DNA from: Coleophoma eucalyptorum
Taxonomy: Eukaryota; Ascomycota; Leotiomycetes; Helotiales; Dermateaceae
Direction: 5' to 3'
Assembly: GCA_026120035.1 (NCBI GenBank)
Contig: JALRME010000087.1
Coordinates: 1 to 32,719, forward strand
Length of the DNA: 32,719 nt
The translations under genes were made by a program, and so were the position numbers. This document shows positions 1-9,813 of this stretch, piece after piece. The notes under the pieces are model-generated. The model was not told where the DNA came from. It made no database searches and saw only the letters and a list, made by a program, of their open reading frames with translations. The number at the start of each line of letters is the position of its first letter. Positions within the stretch are counted from its first letter, which is position 1.

Positions 1-867
1 ATAGTGTCGAGAGACAGACCGCAATAACCCATAGAGGTTTGACTTTTTCCAAAGCGCCAATGTCTATCCGACGACATATCAGTAAGTTTCTTGCCTTCTC
101 AAGGATTAGGATAAGAACAGCTTTACCAGATATCCATCTGTCCAACCGTTAGCACAAAGCAAAGCATCTAGTTCAGCAAGACAATATATATAATATAGTA
201 CGGGATTACGCTATGAGGCTGCATGGACATCAATATGGGCCTGCCTATTACCACCCAAAAGGAGCACATCGATAGTAAACTCCCTGTGAACCAGTGATAA
301 ACATCTTCGATTCGTTCATGTGTGAGTTTTCAAACTTACATAACCAAATGGCTGTTGCTAGAATAGCGTATGTTTTATATAAGAGGAACCAGGACATGCT
401 CAAAGGTTTCAAACCTCTGGAAATAGGAATGGATAGATGAAATGAACAATGAAAAATGAGGGATGTTTCAGAAGTAGGTGCTTTTTTTGGTGTTCAAGAA
501 TTGAGATCCCCTCTGACAAATTGGAGGGATGGTGGTGGTACCATATATGTCCTATAATCACCCAAGGCACTAAATTATAATGGCGAATAGCAATAATGGC
601 CATATACATAGTGGTTACGCTGCAGTAACGGTTTAATGTGTTATAATCAGATCTGGTCAGCAAGGTCAACTGTGTAATATGCAGAATTTAGTTACTCTTG
701 CGTGTTGATGCCATCAAGATGTCGAAAAGTGGCTGACATGGTCGGCTATTTGCAGTGAGATAAGAATAGATGTTGCTTTTCACCTTCAATTCAAGAAGCT
801 TTATTGAAATCCTGTAACGCATTATTTCTAATCAACATACTAGGCGCTTGCGCTTCAAAATAAAGCC
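1..867. other. Intergenic region upstream of the glycosyltransferase; no gene seen
   Basis: I find no coding region with recognisable protein similarity here. The longest open frame (minus strand, about 409-669) has no recognisable motif and low-complexity composition, so I treat it as chance. The last 100-200 bases are presumably the promoter and leader of the gene starting at 868; the sequence just before its ATG is A-rich (AAAATAAAGCC), which suits a fungal start, but I see no convincing TATA box. Confidence 0.5.
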
Positions 868-2019
868 ATGATTAACGACTCTGCTCTTTCAGATATGGCG
901 ACCCAGAATGAGCATCTGACTGATCCCCTCCGAGTCGTGATAATTGGAGCCAGCGTCGGGGCTGGGCATAACTATGCAGCGTGGGAACTGCAAAAACGAT
1001 TCCAGGACAAGGGAATCAAGGCGGATTACCACGATTTTCTGGACAGCACCCCATGGCTAATACACATACTTCTCCGTGACGGATACGGGCCGTGCGTTAA
1101 TCACTTACCTTGGCTGTTTGCTATTGTTATGTCCGCTTCCGAGAAAAATCCAATATTCCATCTAATAATACTGTTATGTTGCTGGGTATCGACTTGGAAG
1201 GTTCTGGCATGGACTGAAGAAGCCGACATCGTAATCGCCACGTATGGACTCGCAAGCCAATCTCTCGGCTTGCTAAAACTAGCTGGTTACTTGAAGGCGC
1301 CGGTCGTATCGTATCTCTGTGATGCTGGCGCGCATGGGCTGCTTTTTCACAAAGGAGTCGATCTTAATATTGCGCCTTTTTCAGGAACTGTGTCTGACTG
1401 CAAAAGATATGGATTCGACGCAACTGAGGCAAACCCATTAGTCAGAGGAATATTCGCTTTCCCGGTTGCTAGTGGTAAACGAGCTTCAATGCGTAGACAA
1501 CTTGGAATATCACTGGACGACAAGGTCGCCTTGGTCTGCGCAGGCTCGCTAGGTCTTGGGCAGGTTTCTAAAATGGTAAAGGATCTTCTGGAGGCAAGAC
1601 AGGACATGAAAATCATAGTTCTGTGTGGTCGAAACCACACCTTGCAAAGCAGTTTTCAGGCTCAAAAGCGAGTAAAAGCAATGGGGTGGAGAAATGACCT
1701 CCCTGACCTTTTTGTGACGGCGGATGTTGTAGTGCACAATGCTGGGGGAATGGTAGTGTGGGAATCAGCGATCGCAAATATGCCCCTCATCACATATCTT
1801 GCGCTTCCAGGCCAGGGACAAAGAAATGCAGCCGTGCTTGCAGAGGACAAATTTTCGCCTTGGCCACAAAATATTAAGGAGTTAGCGAAGGAACTGGACG
1901 CAGCTTTCAAGCAAACTCGATTGCCCCCATCGCCAGCAAATATATCTGCCGATAAGGACGTTGGGGATATTATTTTGAATTGGAATAAATTAGCGTGCAC
2001 AAACACTTCAGCAAATTAA
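868..2019 (+). CDS. GT28 / MGDG-synthase-like glycosyltransferase
   Basis: Intact, intronless 383-residue protein of the GT-B fold. Near the N-terminus (about residues 22-42) is the MGDG-synthase-type signature IIGASVGAGHNYAAWEL, the SxGxGH loop of diacylglycerol glycosyltransferases and MurG relatives. The C-terminal half (about 220-360) matches the GT28 nucleotide-sugar domain: VCAGSLGLGQ, then HNAGGMVVWESAIANMPL, then LPGQGQRNA. Known members transfer galactose or glucose from a UDP-sugar to diacylglycerol or related lipids; the acceptor here cannot be read from sequence. The NAGG...E...P...LPGxGxxNA pattern resembles actinobacterial proteins more than classical fungal enzymes, and together with the lack of introns this suggests bacterial ancestry (inference). 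The start at 868 is the first ATG in frame; Met10 is an alternative. A pogo element sits about 45 bp past the stop, leaving the frame undamaged. Confidence 0.8.
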   Translation: MINDSALSDMATQNEHLTDPLRVVIIGASVGAGHNYAAWELQKRFQDKGIKADYHDFLDSTPWLIHILLRDGYGPCVNHLPWLFAIVMSASEKNPIFHLIILLCCWVSTWKVLAWTEEADIVIATYGLASQSLGLLKLAGYLKAPVVSYLCDAGAHGLLFHKGVDLNIAPFSGTVSDCKRYGFDATEANPLVRGIFAFPVASGKRASMRRQLGISLDDKVALVCAGSLGLGQVSKMVKDLLEARQDMKIIVLCGRNHTLQSSFQAQKRVKAMGWRNDLPDLFVTADVVVHNAGGMVVWESAIANMPLITYLALPGQGQRNAAVLAEDKFSPWPQNIKELAKELDAAFKQTRLPPSPANISADKDVGDIILNWNKLACTNTSAN

Positions 2020-2066
2020 TCCTCCTGAAATATGGTTTTATATTTATATGTTGGTTGATCTATATA

Positions 2067-3928
2067 ACGTGTGGCACAAGCGAATGGCCACCCCAAGCGA
2101 ATGGCCAGGTAAAGTAAAAAAACCCTACTTTTTATCTTATACTATTATTTTCTTAACAACCAACTATGGAATCTTCTTCGAATGAAAGCCGTACGATCCT
2201 TGCCCTTCAGGCTCTTAAAAATGACCCTAGTCTTACAGTTAAAAAGGCGTCTGAGATATATAACGCGCCTCGTACAACCCTAAGACGTCGTCTAGCTGGA
2301 AAACCTGCCCAAGCAAATATAACTATCAAATCACGAAAGCTTTCAGATTTAGAAGAGGAAACTATTATTCAAAGGGTACTTAAGCTAGAGTCCCAAGGGT
2401 TTCCCGTACGAATTAGTAGTGTTGAAGATATGGCAAATTTACTACGTCGCGAACGTGACGCGTCACCAGTTGGGAAGAATTGGGCTGAAAACTTTATACG
2501 ACGACAACCAGAGCTTAAGACACAAAAAATGCGTTCGTACGATAATCAGAGGGCATTATGTGAGGATCCAGATATAATTGGGAATTGGTTCAGGCTTGTA
2601 GCCAATTTTATAGCCAAATTTGGGATACGCGTCGAGGATATATACAACTTTGACGAAACCGGGTTTTTAATGGGCATTCTTGGGACTACTACTGTAGTGA
2701 CCAGCTCAGATCGTACGACCAAGCCTAAACTAGTCCAGCCTGGTAATCGAGAATGGGTTACAGTAATTCAGAGTATTAATTCATCGGGCTGGGCTATTCC
2801 GCCTTTCCTGGTTTTCAAAGGCAAATGGCATCTCGCCTCCTGGTATAAAAAAGAGCAATTTCCGTACGGTTGGAGAGCTGCTGTCTCTGAAAATGGCTGG
2901 ACAACAAATGAAGTCACTCTAGAATGGCTTAAGCACTTTGAGAAGTTTACTCGTACGAAGACAGTAGGCAAATACCGTCTCCTAGTCCTAGATGGCCATG
3001 AAAGTCACCTCTCAGTCGAATTTGAGGAACACTGTCGTACGAATAACATTCTTACACTCTGTATGCCTGCTCATTCATCTCATCTACTACAGCCTTTAGA
3101 TGTAGGGTGTTTTGCGCCTTTAAAGAAAGCATATAGCCGACAAATTGAGAATCTCGTACGGAGCCGAATTACCTATATTAGCAAAGAAGCTTTTATACCT
3201 GCATTTGTAGAAGCATTCAAAGCTACTATGACTAAAGCAAACATCCAGGGAGGTTTCAGGGGTGCTGGACTTGTACCGTACGACCCAGAGGTAGTTATAT
3301 CTCAGCTGGATATTAAGTTATTTACTCCGACACCTGAAAATTCTCGTCCGACAAGCTCCTATTCCTGGGTGTCTAAAACCCCACAAACTACAAAGGACGC
3401 AAGCTCTCAGACAACTCTGATTAAGAAAAGGATCGTACGACATCAGAGTAGCTCTCCAACTCCTATTTTGGATGCTCTAGACCTATTTGCTAAAGGTACA
3501 GCCAAAGTTATGCAAGAAAATATACTTTTGAGAGCAGAGCTTGAAAGGGTTCAACGGGCTAATAATGAACTAAGCCGTCGCCGCCGTACGAAGCGGAAGT
3601 TACTCCAGGAAGGAGGAACCCTAGATCTACAAGAGGTCCAAGAGTTGGAGACACAGACTAAAGTTCAAAGCCAAATTCGTACGGAAGAAGGCCAAAACAG
3701 AGGAAGGAAAAGACAGGGCGAATCACATGATCGGCGCTGTGGAGGTTGTGGACAAACTGGTCATAATAAACGAACCTGCCAGGCTAGTAGAGCTGCTTCG
3801 TACGATTCAGATGATATATAGCTTTTGTAATTTAGAGTTTTAGTTATAAATTTATTTGTAGTTTTATAGTAGAGAATTACTTTGACCTGGCCATTCGTTT
3901 GGGGTGGCCATTCGCTTGTGCCACACGT
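2067..3928 (+). mobile_element. Complete Fot1/pogo-type DNA transposon (pogo-1)
   Basis: A 1862-bp element with terminal inverted repeats of 44 bp at 2067-2110 and 3885-3928, differing at one position, flanked by TA at 2065-2066 and 3929-3930 (the expected pogo/Fot1 target duplication). Each terminus starts ACGTGTGGCACAAGCGAATG and carries two copies of AAGCGAATGGCCA about 17 bp apart, a likely transposase-binding pair. The single transposase gene is intact, so the element looks autonomous and recent. It contains 13 CGTACG palindromes, spaced 84-215 bp apart. Confidence 0.95.
2166..3821 (+). CDS. Fot1/pogo transposase (DDE_1 superfamily) with zinc knuckle
   Basis: Intact 551-residue transposase that would cut and paste pogo-1. 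N-terminal psq-type helix-turn-helix (about residues 8-45: ALKNDPSLTVKKASEIYNAP), then a CENP-B/Tc5-type DNA-binding region (about 60-125, ending NFIRRQPELKTQ). The DDE_1 catalytic core follows: Asp163 in YNFDETGF, Asp276 in VLDGHESH and Asp312 in QPLDVG, with the last two 36 residues apart as in pogo/Fot1. A charged coiled-coil-like stretch (about 440-490) precedes a CCHC knuckle, CGGCGQTGHNKRTC, at 525-538. The start at 2166 matches the beginning of the HTH homology. The coding DNA holds all 13 CGTACG sites in three codon phases, read as Arg-Thr, Val-Arg or Tyr-Asp/Tyr-Gly. No stop or frameshift is seen. Confidence 0.95.
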   Translation: MESSSNESRTILALQALKNDPSLTVKKASEIYNAPRTTLRRRLAGKPAQANITIKSRKLSDLEEETIIQRVLKLESQGFPVRISSVEDMANLLRRERDASPVGKNWAENFIRRQPELKTQKMRSYDNQRALCEDPDIIGNWFRLVANFIAKFGIRVEDIYNFDETGFLMGILGTTTVVTSSDRTTKPKLVQPGNREWVTVIQSINSSGWAIPPFLVFKGKWHLASWYKKEQFPYGWRAAVSENGWTTNEVTLEWLKHFEKFTRTKTVGKYRLLVLDGHESHLSVEFEEHCRTNNILTLCMPAHSSHLLQPLDVGCFAPLKKAYSRQIENLVRSRITYISKEAFIPAFVEAFKATMTKANIQGGFRGAGLVPYDPEVVISQLDIKLFTPTPENSRPTSSYSWVSKTPQTTKDASSQTTLIKKRIVRHQSSSPTPILDALDLFAKGTAKVMQENILLRAELERVQRANNELSRRRRTKRKLLQEGGTLDLQEVQELETQTKVQSQIRTEEGQNRGRKRQGESHDRRCGGCGQTGHNKRTCQASRAASYDSDDI

Positions 3929-3930
3929 TA

Positions 3931-4403
3931 CCTCTTATTTCAACTGTAATAGACAGGTCAAAATGGTAAGGTAATAATGTAGATGATTCTTCTAAGTGAG
4001 TGTGATGGAGGTCTTATAAATACTCTTATTGAGTATCGATTAGATCTCCACAGATATAGGGCTTGCATCCGAGTGCAACCACGGGAACAAGCAAGTGGTA
4101 TAACGATATTCCAAGTATATGCACATATAGGTGGTGTAGCGATATACCACCACATGCACGTGTTATAACGATGTTACGTCACGTGCAGGTGGTATATCGA
4201 TGTTCCAACATTATAACTTAGTAACTTACTTAAGTAAAATACAAAACAGCACTTCCAACCTTTTTATGGACCAAGTTTGCCTCTATGCTTCAGAAGTGTT
4301 TTATTGGAGATCCAACTCCTAGCGTACTGCCCATTATGGGGCTGTGCCTTATTCCTGAACGGGAACATTTTCTGAGGCGTTGAGTTAAAGATACACAGCC
4401 CAA
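3931..4403. other. Region between pogo-1 and the esterase remnant
   Basis: No gene recognised. It contains the tandem/inverted repeat annotated at 4095-4206. The remainder is AT-rich unique-looking sequence. Confidence 0.5.
4095..4206. repeat. Degenerate 29-36 bp tandem repeat with an internal inverted repeat
   Basis: Four related units start near 4095, 4131, 4160 and 4189, each beginning GTG(G/T)T(A/G)TA(A/G/T)CGAT (for example GTGGTATAACGATATTCC). Spacing is 36, 29 and 29 bp. Units 2 to 4 also form an inverted repeat: 4140-4162 pairs with 4180-4199 (CGATATACCACC...GCACGTG against CACGTGCAGGTGGTATATCG), so the locus could fold into a hairpin. Confidence 0.7.
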
Positions 4404-4738
4404 ATGCAAGCATATACATATGATTCGCCGAGCTCTCTTGGGAGTTCCGATTACCCTATATTTCCGTTACTCCTTACCCACCACTTCCCAACATCACGGC
4501 AATGCAAAAGGAAAGCTATGCCATGCAAGCGACATGGGCCTCCTTCGTTTCTACAGAGTCACCAAATTATTATGGACTGGACTGGGTTCCTTATTGGCCC
4601 ACATATGCTAACGGAAGCAAAAATTTGGTCTTCAACGCCACTCTCACTGACGTGTTGAACTTGCACCTAGAAGACGACACCTTTCGTTCCGAGGGTATCG
4701 CGTGGATGAATGATAAGTGGCCACTTTTTGACCAGTAG
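4404..4738 (+). pseudogene. Carboxylesterase type B, 3' remnant
   Basis: The frame at 4502-4738 reads like the C-terminus of a fungal carboxylesterase/cholinesterase-family protein: QATWASFVSTESPNYYG, then WVPYWPTY, then NLVFNATLTDVLNLHLEDDT, and FRSEGIAWMND before the stop. In the family this is the last helix-rich segment after the catalytic His, so nothing catalytic remains. Overlapping frames from about 4404 may hold the preceding part (LYFRYSLPTT) in another phase, which implies an indel. No upstream esterase body is present, so the rest was lost or never copied here. The assignment rests on a pattern I recognise from the family, without an alignment. Confidence 0.5.
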
Positions 4739-4959
4739 CAAAAATGTCTTCGTCTGCTCCAATGGGGTGATAGTGACTATACAATATATGTAGCTGGATC
4801 GCCTCCCTGTCATTCATTAGATCCGCACAACTGCTCCGTTGCACACTCCCCTCTTTAATTACCTACCCTTGGCAAATGTGCCATATACGAATGGGCCAAC
4901 ACACCCACAGAAATATAACTGTCTTATTTGCGGTAATAATATCTTTTTACTTAAGTATA

Positions 4960-6778
4960 ACGTGGTTTATCAGGACCTTGTCAATATCAGGACCTCATTA
5001 CCCTTCTAACTTTAACACGCGTTTTTTCAACAACTACTAATGTCAGTTCAAACCCAAGAAGCACGAATTGTCCTAGCTATCGAGGCTATTCGAACAACCA
5101 AAAATCTTAACCCTTCTACTGCCGCGAGAATCTACAACGTTCCGTACACTTCTTGACAGAATGAACGGCCGAACCACTATCCGCGAACGTCGGCCAGGAA
5201 ATACCAAATTGACCAGTTTAGAAGAAGATGTGATTGTTCCTAACATACTTGATATGGATGGAAGAGGGTTTGCCCCCCGGTTGGCTGGTGTAGAAGATAT
5301 AGCGAATTTCATCCTGGAATCGCGAGGAGGAGGACGCGTTGGCAAGCTCTGGGCTCATCGATTTGTACAACGACAACAAGCGCTCAAGACACGTTTAACC
5401 TCGTTTACGATTTCCAAAGGGCCTTGTGCGAAGATCCTGAGCTAATTGGAAGCTGATTTCGACTAGTGGAAAATATGAGGGCAAAATATGGTGTTTAGGA
5501 TTGCGATTTCTATAACTTTGGCGAGACAGGGTTTATGATGGGTGTGATATGTCCAGCAATGGTGGTTACACGCGCAGATCGACGTGGCAGAGGGAAAGCA
5601 ATTCAGCCTGGCAATCGAGAATGGGCTACAGCAATTGCTTGTATTATTGGCGAAGGCTGGAACGTTCCTCCATTTTTAGTAGTTCAAGGGAAAAATCATC
5701 TTGCAAATTGGTACACCAAGAGCAACTTGCCACACGACTGGGTGATCAAAACTACTAGCAATGGCTGGACTAACAATGAAACGGGTCTGGAATGGCTTCT
5801 GCACTTCGATAAACGTACCAAAGCTCGAGCAAAGGGCCTATATCGAATGTTGGTCCTTGATGGGCATGAAAGCCACAATCCGGCCGAATTTTAAGAGTAT
5901 TGCAAAATCCACAACATTATAACTCTTGGATTACCCGCAAACTCTTCTCACATTACCCAGCCACTTGACGTTGGATGTTTTAGTGTTTTGAAGCGGGCGT
6001 ACGGTTGGGAAATCGAGATTTTTATTAAGGCTCATATCAACCATATCACCAAGGTCGAGTTCTTCTTAGCTTTCAAAGCAGCGTATTTGGAGTCAATGAC
6101 AACTGATAATGCAAAGGCTGGGTTCCGTGGGGCTGGCTTAATACTTTTTGATCCTCAGGCCGTGATTTTGAAGCTAGATGTCAAGTTGCGGACTCCTACG
6201 ACTACTGGACCCCCTTCTGCCAATTCTGATCCTTGGGTTTCTCAGACGCCTCACAACCCTACTGACGCCCTTTCACAGACAACTCTTGTTAAGAATCGGA
6301 TTGCACGCCATCAAGGAAGCTCTCCAACACCGATTTTTCAAACAGTCGCTACGTTGGCAAAAGATACAGAAATATTAGCTCACCAAAATACTCTTTTGAT
6401 AGCTGAGAACAGAACACTCTGGGCCGCAAACGAAGCCCTTAGCAAACGCCGTAGGGCTAAAAAGAACCGTATCCGCCAAGGAGGTGCACTTACTGTAGAG
6501 GATGCACATGATATTATGGCTCAAAAAGAGGTGGATGAGCAGCTTGACGCGACGAGCGTGCTGAGAAGGGTAGTCGAAAGGAGGGGCAATTGAGCGGACG
6601 ACATTGTGGCACTTGTGGAAAAGCTGGTCACAATGCGAGAAGTTGTAAAATACCTGCAGATATATCTAGTTCATCAGAGTCCGAGTAATACAAGTTAATT
6701 TTATATGTTGTGGTTGCTTAATGACGCTGGAAAGTAGTAGGGTTTAAAAGAAATTGACGAGGTCCTGACAAACCACGT
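4960..6778 (+). mobile_element. Inactive Fot1/pogo-type transposon (pogo-2)
   Basis: A 1819-bp element bounded by TA at 4958-4959 and 6779-6780. The ends are inverted repeats (ACGTGGTTTATCAGGACCT at the left; the right end reads AGGTCCTGACAAACCACGT). At the left end ATCAGGACCT occurs twice, near 4968 and 4985, echoing the paired subterminal motif of pogo-1 with a different sequence. Its termini and protein differ clearly from pogo-1, so it is a separate subfamily. It has only one CGTACG (5998), without the extended flanks. Confidence 0.9.
5040..6688 (+). pseudogene. Broken pogo-2 transposase
   Basis: Homologous to the pogo-1 transposase along its whole length but carrying several lesions. 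The frame opens at 5040 (MSVQTQEARIVLAIEAI, psq-type HTH) and meets a frameshift and TGA near 5153. It resumes at about 5161 (CENP-B-like region to RLTSF near 5404) and shifts again. The first catalytic motif reads NFGETGF at about 5512-5532 instead of NFDETGF, so the first Asp has become Gly. The next part (about 5535-5891) keeps PGNREW and LVLDGHESH and ends in TAA at 5892; a further part (5988-6593) covers the C-terminal domain. The CCHC knuckle (CGTCGKAGHNARSC, about 6605-6650) lies in yet another frame. Non-functional. Confidence 0.9.
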
Positions 6779-6780
6779 TA

Positions 6781-7228
6781 CTTGGTTTTGAACATTTTAA
6801 TTCAATATAGTACATATTCAGTCCAATTCAAGTGCACACTTCTATTTGGATTACATCAAATATCTTCGACAATTTCAAAATTTCAAAAAGAGCCAAAAAT
6901 TGTTACTACCCTCCGCAGCTATCTATCGGCTCATTCCAATGCCTCTATCGTCATGCTTCGAACCTCTGAGCTTTCTCTTTCGAAGTTTGCTGCTTCCGCT
7001 GCCGTAATCAATGGTGCTCTTGGCTCTATTTCTTTCTTTAAAACTTCGAGATGTAGCCTTGTCTCAAACTTCGGATCGCATTACAGTAATCCGGTAATCC
7101 GACTCCAGTTTCCCCGCTCGGAGCTTTGATTTTCCGAGAATTGCTTACATTTCGTGACAGGACGACTGTCTTACGAAATAGTTAAAAGTAGGTTTCTGGA
7201 AGCTTCGTAATTCAGGGTCGATCATCAT
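6781..7228. other. Intergenic; no gene supported
   Basis: An open frame at 6782-7129 begins at the pogo-2 boundary and has no recognisable motif, so I regard it as chance. Nothing else is seen. Confidence 0.4.
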
Positions 7229-7780
7229 CTATTCAGCAACTTTCTTCTTCTGAATCATTGACAATTTCCACCCCATCAATTCTAGCTGTTCCCGTGCCTC
7301 CCCGTCTTCCTTAAATTCGGGTCTTACATATCCCGCGGGCCGTTGCTGTGCCAAAGCATCACAGCGAAGCTGATGAAAACTTTGGGCAGGAAGAAAAGGC
7401 TCACTCTCAATATCTTCTCCACGTTCGTAAATATGTTGGGTCAGATTTGGTGTCTCTAGTCGTTCCATTATAGGAGGCGCTCAGTTACTGTCCACAGAAA
7501 GAAGCCGTCGAGTTTTTATCGGCCTCCGGTCATCATCATTGACAGATTCAATACTTCTCTTGCTATTGATCTCTTTGTAGGACTATTACTACGAGATGCG
7601 ACCGACTTCCGTGCTAGTATATGCGCCGGTACCTGTGATTCAATCCAGTCCGCTTGTGTCTCGTCCCACTGCACGACCAACCGTGATTTCTGTCCCTCAT
7701 CAAAAGCTATAGTATATCCACGTCGCTCACCACCGCGCTCCACTATGCAAGGGCTCTTCAAAGCTGCTGATTCTAAGTGA
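7229..7780 (-). pseudogene. Unrecognised broken gene, 3' part
   Basis: Two minus-strand open segments look like pieces of one protein. The upstream piece (7761-7516) reads RRGYTIAFDEGQKSRLVVQW then DETQADWIESQVPAHI. The downstream piece (7468-7229) ends AREQLELMGWKLSMIQKKKVAE, with the composition of a real folded C-terminus. Between them a second frame (ESVNDDDRRPIKTRRLLSV) continues the composition but needs a frameshift and has an in-frame TGA near 7480. A possible splice acceptor (CACTTAG) just upstream, near 7772, hints at earlier exons, but I could not find them. I do not recognise the family. Confidence 0.35.
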
Positions 7781-8110
7781 ATAAGTTACAGTACACATCA
7801 TCAAGGACGATAGATTGATCTGCGCGTAATCATCGCTCTTCTGCTGAGCATGTGATGATCCGGTTGGAGATACAGAATTCCTATCGCAGTTGATGACTTT
7901 AAAGTGAGATTCTGGAATTTGCCAACCAGAAACTTGGGACTAACTGTTTGCCGGCACACAGTGTGCGGCTCAGCCTGGGTGAGTGCAGCTAAAAGCATCA
8001 ATGCGCTAAGACCACGGGGTTGCTCCGCAACGCCAAACGCGTGCTTTTCAGGAGGCAGAATTCCCAGTCACGACAACCACCACGGGTCATCCATACTCTA
8101 GCCACACCTG
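7781..8110. other. Gap upstream of the HNH gene
   Basis: Short open frames on both strands overlap here without recognisable motifs. It probably holds the HNH gene promoter. Confidence 0.35.
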
Positions 8111-9559
8111 ATGGACACGACTCCCAGTATCGAATCACCGCAGACGGAAATAGCTGCAGGACAAGAAAGTGTCATTGACATTCGTCCCGAAGCTCAGGAT
8201 CCTTCCACCTGTCCACCACCGCCCGTTGTGTCACGACCACCTTTCATCTCGGTGAACCCGCATCATCAAATCCGCATTCGACATCCCCATTATCCTAACT
8301 CGAGCAATGTACTCCTTACTCTCTTTGCGCCCGACAGTCCAACTGGAGGGATCGAATATGGTGTTGTGCATGCTGCTTGTGGTGTGATCAGTGGCAATCG
8401 ATGGAATGGCTGGTTTACAACAACAACTGATGGAGCAATCTTGACTCTTACCCATGGTGACATCCTCTACGAGCGCGACTACTACTTTCACCTTCCTGAA
8501 TCCTCACTTGAAACCCCATACGCGATTGTCCCGACATTCAGGGAATGGACATTTCCCCACGAGAACCTACATCCTTGCTGGCGCACGAACGAAGATCACA
8601 TACCCTCGGCACAGAGCAGATTCGCCGCACCATCGTCTCTTAGTGCAGCTATATTCAGCAGAGATCAGTCATGTCGAATGAGTGGTTTCATGGAAGGTAC
8701 ACAAGCAGCGCATCTCTGTCCACGGAGTGAGGAAGCTTGGTTCCAGCGTAATGAAATGTCGCGATATAACCTGAATCCTTTACTTGTCGCAACAGGGCCA
8801 ATAGAAGACACTGCGAATGCTTTACTGTTACGACAAGATCTCTACACTCATTTTGATGCCCACAAGTTCGTTTTCGTTCCGAAGAAAGGCAAAGGCGAAG
8901 CAAAATTATCCATTGTTACTCATATGCTTATTGCGTCAAGAGAGCTGGGATTCCTTAATCACAATGTGTGCTTGAAAGCGATTCCCGAAGTCGATATATC
9001 CTTTCTGTTTGCTCGTTTTGCATGGACAATATTTACTCTTTTGGCAGGCTTTCTTCGTGTGGGCGTAGCGCGAACGTTGATCGGGACGACAATCTCCACT
9101 ATGCCTGGCTTACCACAAACGTTCACTGCTGTTGACTGCAGAAAGTTTTTATCGGCTCCAAAATCGCGAAGTCAAAGCCCTATAAAAAGACCAAGGAAGA
9201 GATCTGACGCAGAAGTTGATGGTGATGATCATGGAAAGGGACTGCATCACAAGCGACTTAAGGTAGAAGATCTTGCAGCAGAGGCGGCCTCTGAGGAGGC
9301 CAGCGAAAGCTCCGAAGCTTTTGAGGAAGTTACGACGCCCGTAGCTGTTGACGCCTCTAACGCATTAAGGAACGACTGGCTCAAAAAGGAGCGACTACGT
9401 TCAGATCCGAACAAGGCATGGTTGCAAGAAGAAGAATGGGCTCATCATATTCGGAGTGGTGATCAGGTCATGGGCCCGGAAGACACATCGAGGCTTTACA
9501 AGTTCATGGGACATGAGCTAAGAGAATGTGAGCCGGAAGAGGAGGACGCAGTCTCGTGA
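8111..9559 (+). CDS. HNH_2 nuclease-domain protein
   Basis: Intact 482-residue frame. The central part (about residues 186-258) matches the fungal HNH_2 domain: SCRMSGFMEGTQAAHLCPRS with Cys188 and the AHL His at 201, then WFQRNEM, then DTANALLLRQDLYTHFDAHK with Asn236, His247 and Asp249, then FVFVPKKGKG. This is the ββα-metal layout seen in many fungal proteins of unknown role, often repetitive or lineage-specific. The N-terminal 130 residues carry a Pro-rich stretch followed by a β-rich part. A basic stretch, RSQSPIKRPRKRSD, at about 350-365 looks like a nuclear localisation signal, and the tail is acidic. Whether it cuts DNA is unknown. No intron is required. Confidence 0.75.
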   Translation: MDTTPSIESPQTEIAAGQESVIDIRPEAQDPSTCPPPPVVSRPPFISVNPHHQIRIRHPHYPNSSNVLLTLFAPDSPTGGIEYGVVHAACGVISGNRWNGWFTTTTDGAILTLTHGDILYERDYYFHLPESSLETPYAIVPTFREWTFPHENLHPCWRTNEDHIPSAQSRFAAPSSLSAAIFSRDQSCRMSGFMEGTQAAHLCPRSEEAWFQRNEMSRYNLNPLLVATGPIEDTANALLLRQDLYTHFDAHKFVFVPKKGKGEAKLSIVTHMLIASRELGFLNHNVCLKAIPEVDISFLFARFAWTIFTLLAGFLRVGVARTLIGTTISTMPGLPQTFTAVDCRKFLSAPKSRSQSPIKRPRKRSDAEVDGDDHGKGLHHKRLKVEDLAAEAASEEASESSEAFEEVTTPVAVDASNALRNDWLKKERLRSDPNKAWLQEEEWAHHIRSGDQVMGPEDTSRLYKFMGHELRECEPEEEDAVS

Positions 9560-9813
9560 TGCTTCTGCCAGTATAAGCACAGTTTTATGAATGATGATAG
9601 CTTGAGAGACACGGCGCTATATATTTAAGGACAAAGGCAAAATGGCAGCGGGTACATATTGAGTCTTTATAAATCGGGTCTGGGTACGGTATGGAAAGTC
9701 CCTTCTTCTTCTACGTGTTTCTCTTCTGTTGACTCACAACCCAGGACAGCAATCTCCCCTTCCTGATGTCCCTACTACTACTACTGTACTAAGGGTCGAC
9801 GTTTTCGGGTCGG
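9560..9813. other. Short gap after the HNH gene
   Basis: Presumed HNH 3' untranslated region and unremarkable sequence; a (CTA)n-like CTACTACTACTACTG run lies at about 9773-9787. Confidence 0.4.

Noticed and set aside
409..669. Open frame of 86 codons on the minus strand
   Set aside because: Composition and lack of motifs suggest chance.
5998..6003. CGTACG in pogo-2 (and 22421 in pogo-3) as part of the motif array
   Set aside because: Both are at the same Ala-Tyr-Gly codons and have G before and G after, so they break the YCGTACGR rule.
6782..7129. Open frame of 115 codons after pogo-2
   Set aside because: It starts at the transposon boundary, has no motif and has hydrophobic/Ser-rich random composition.
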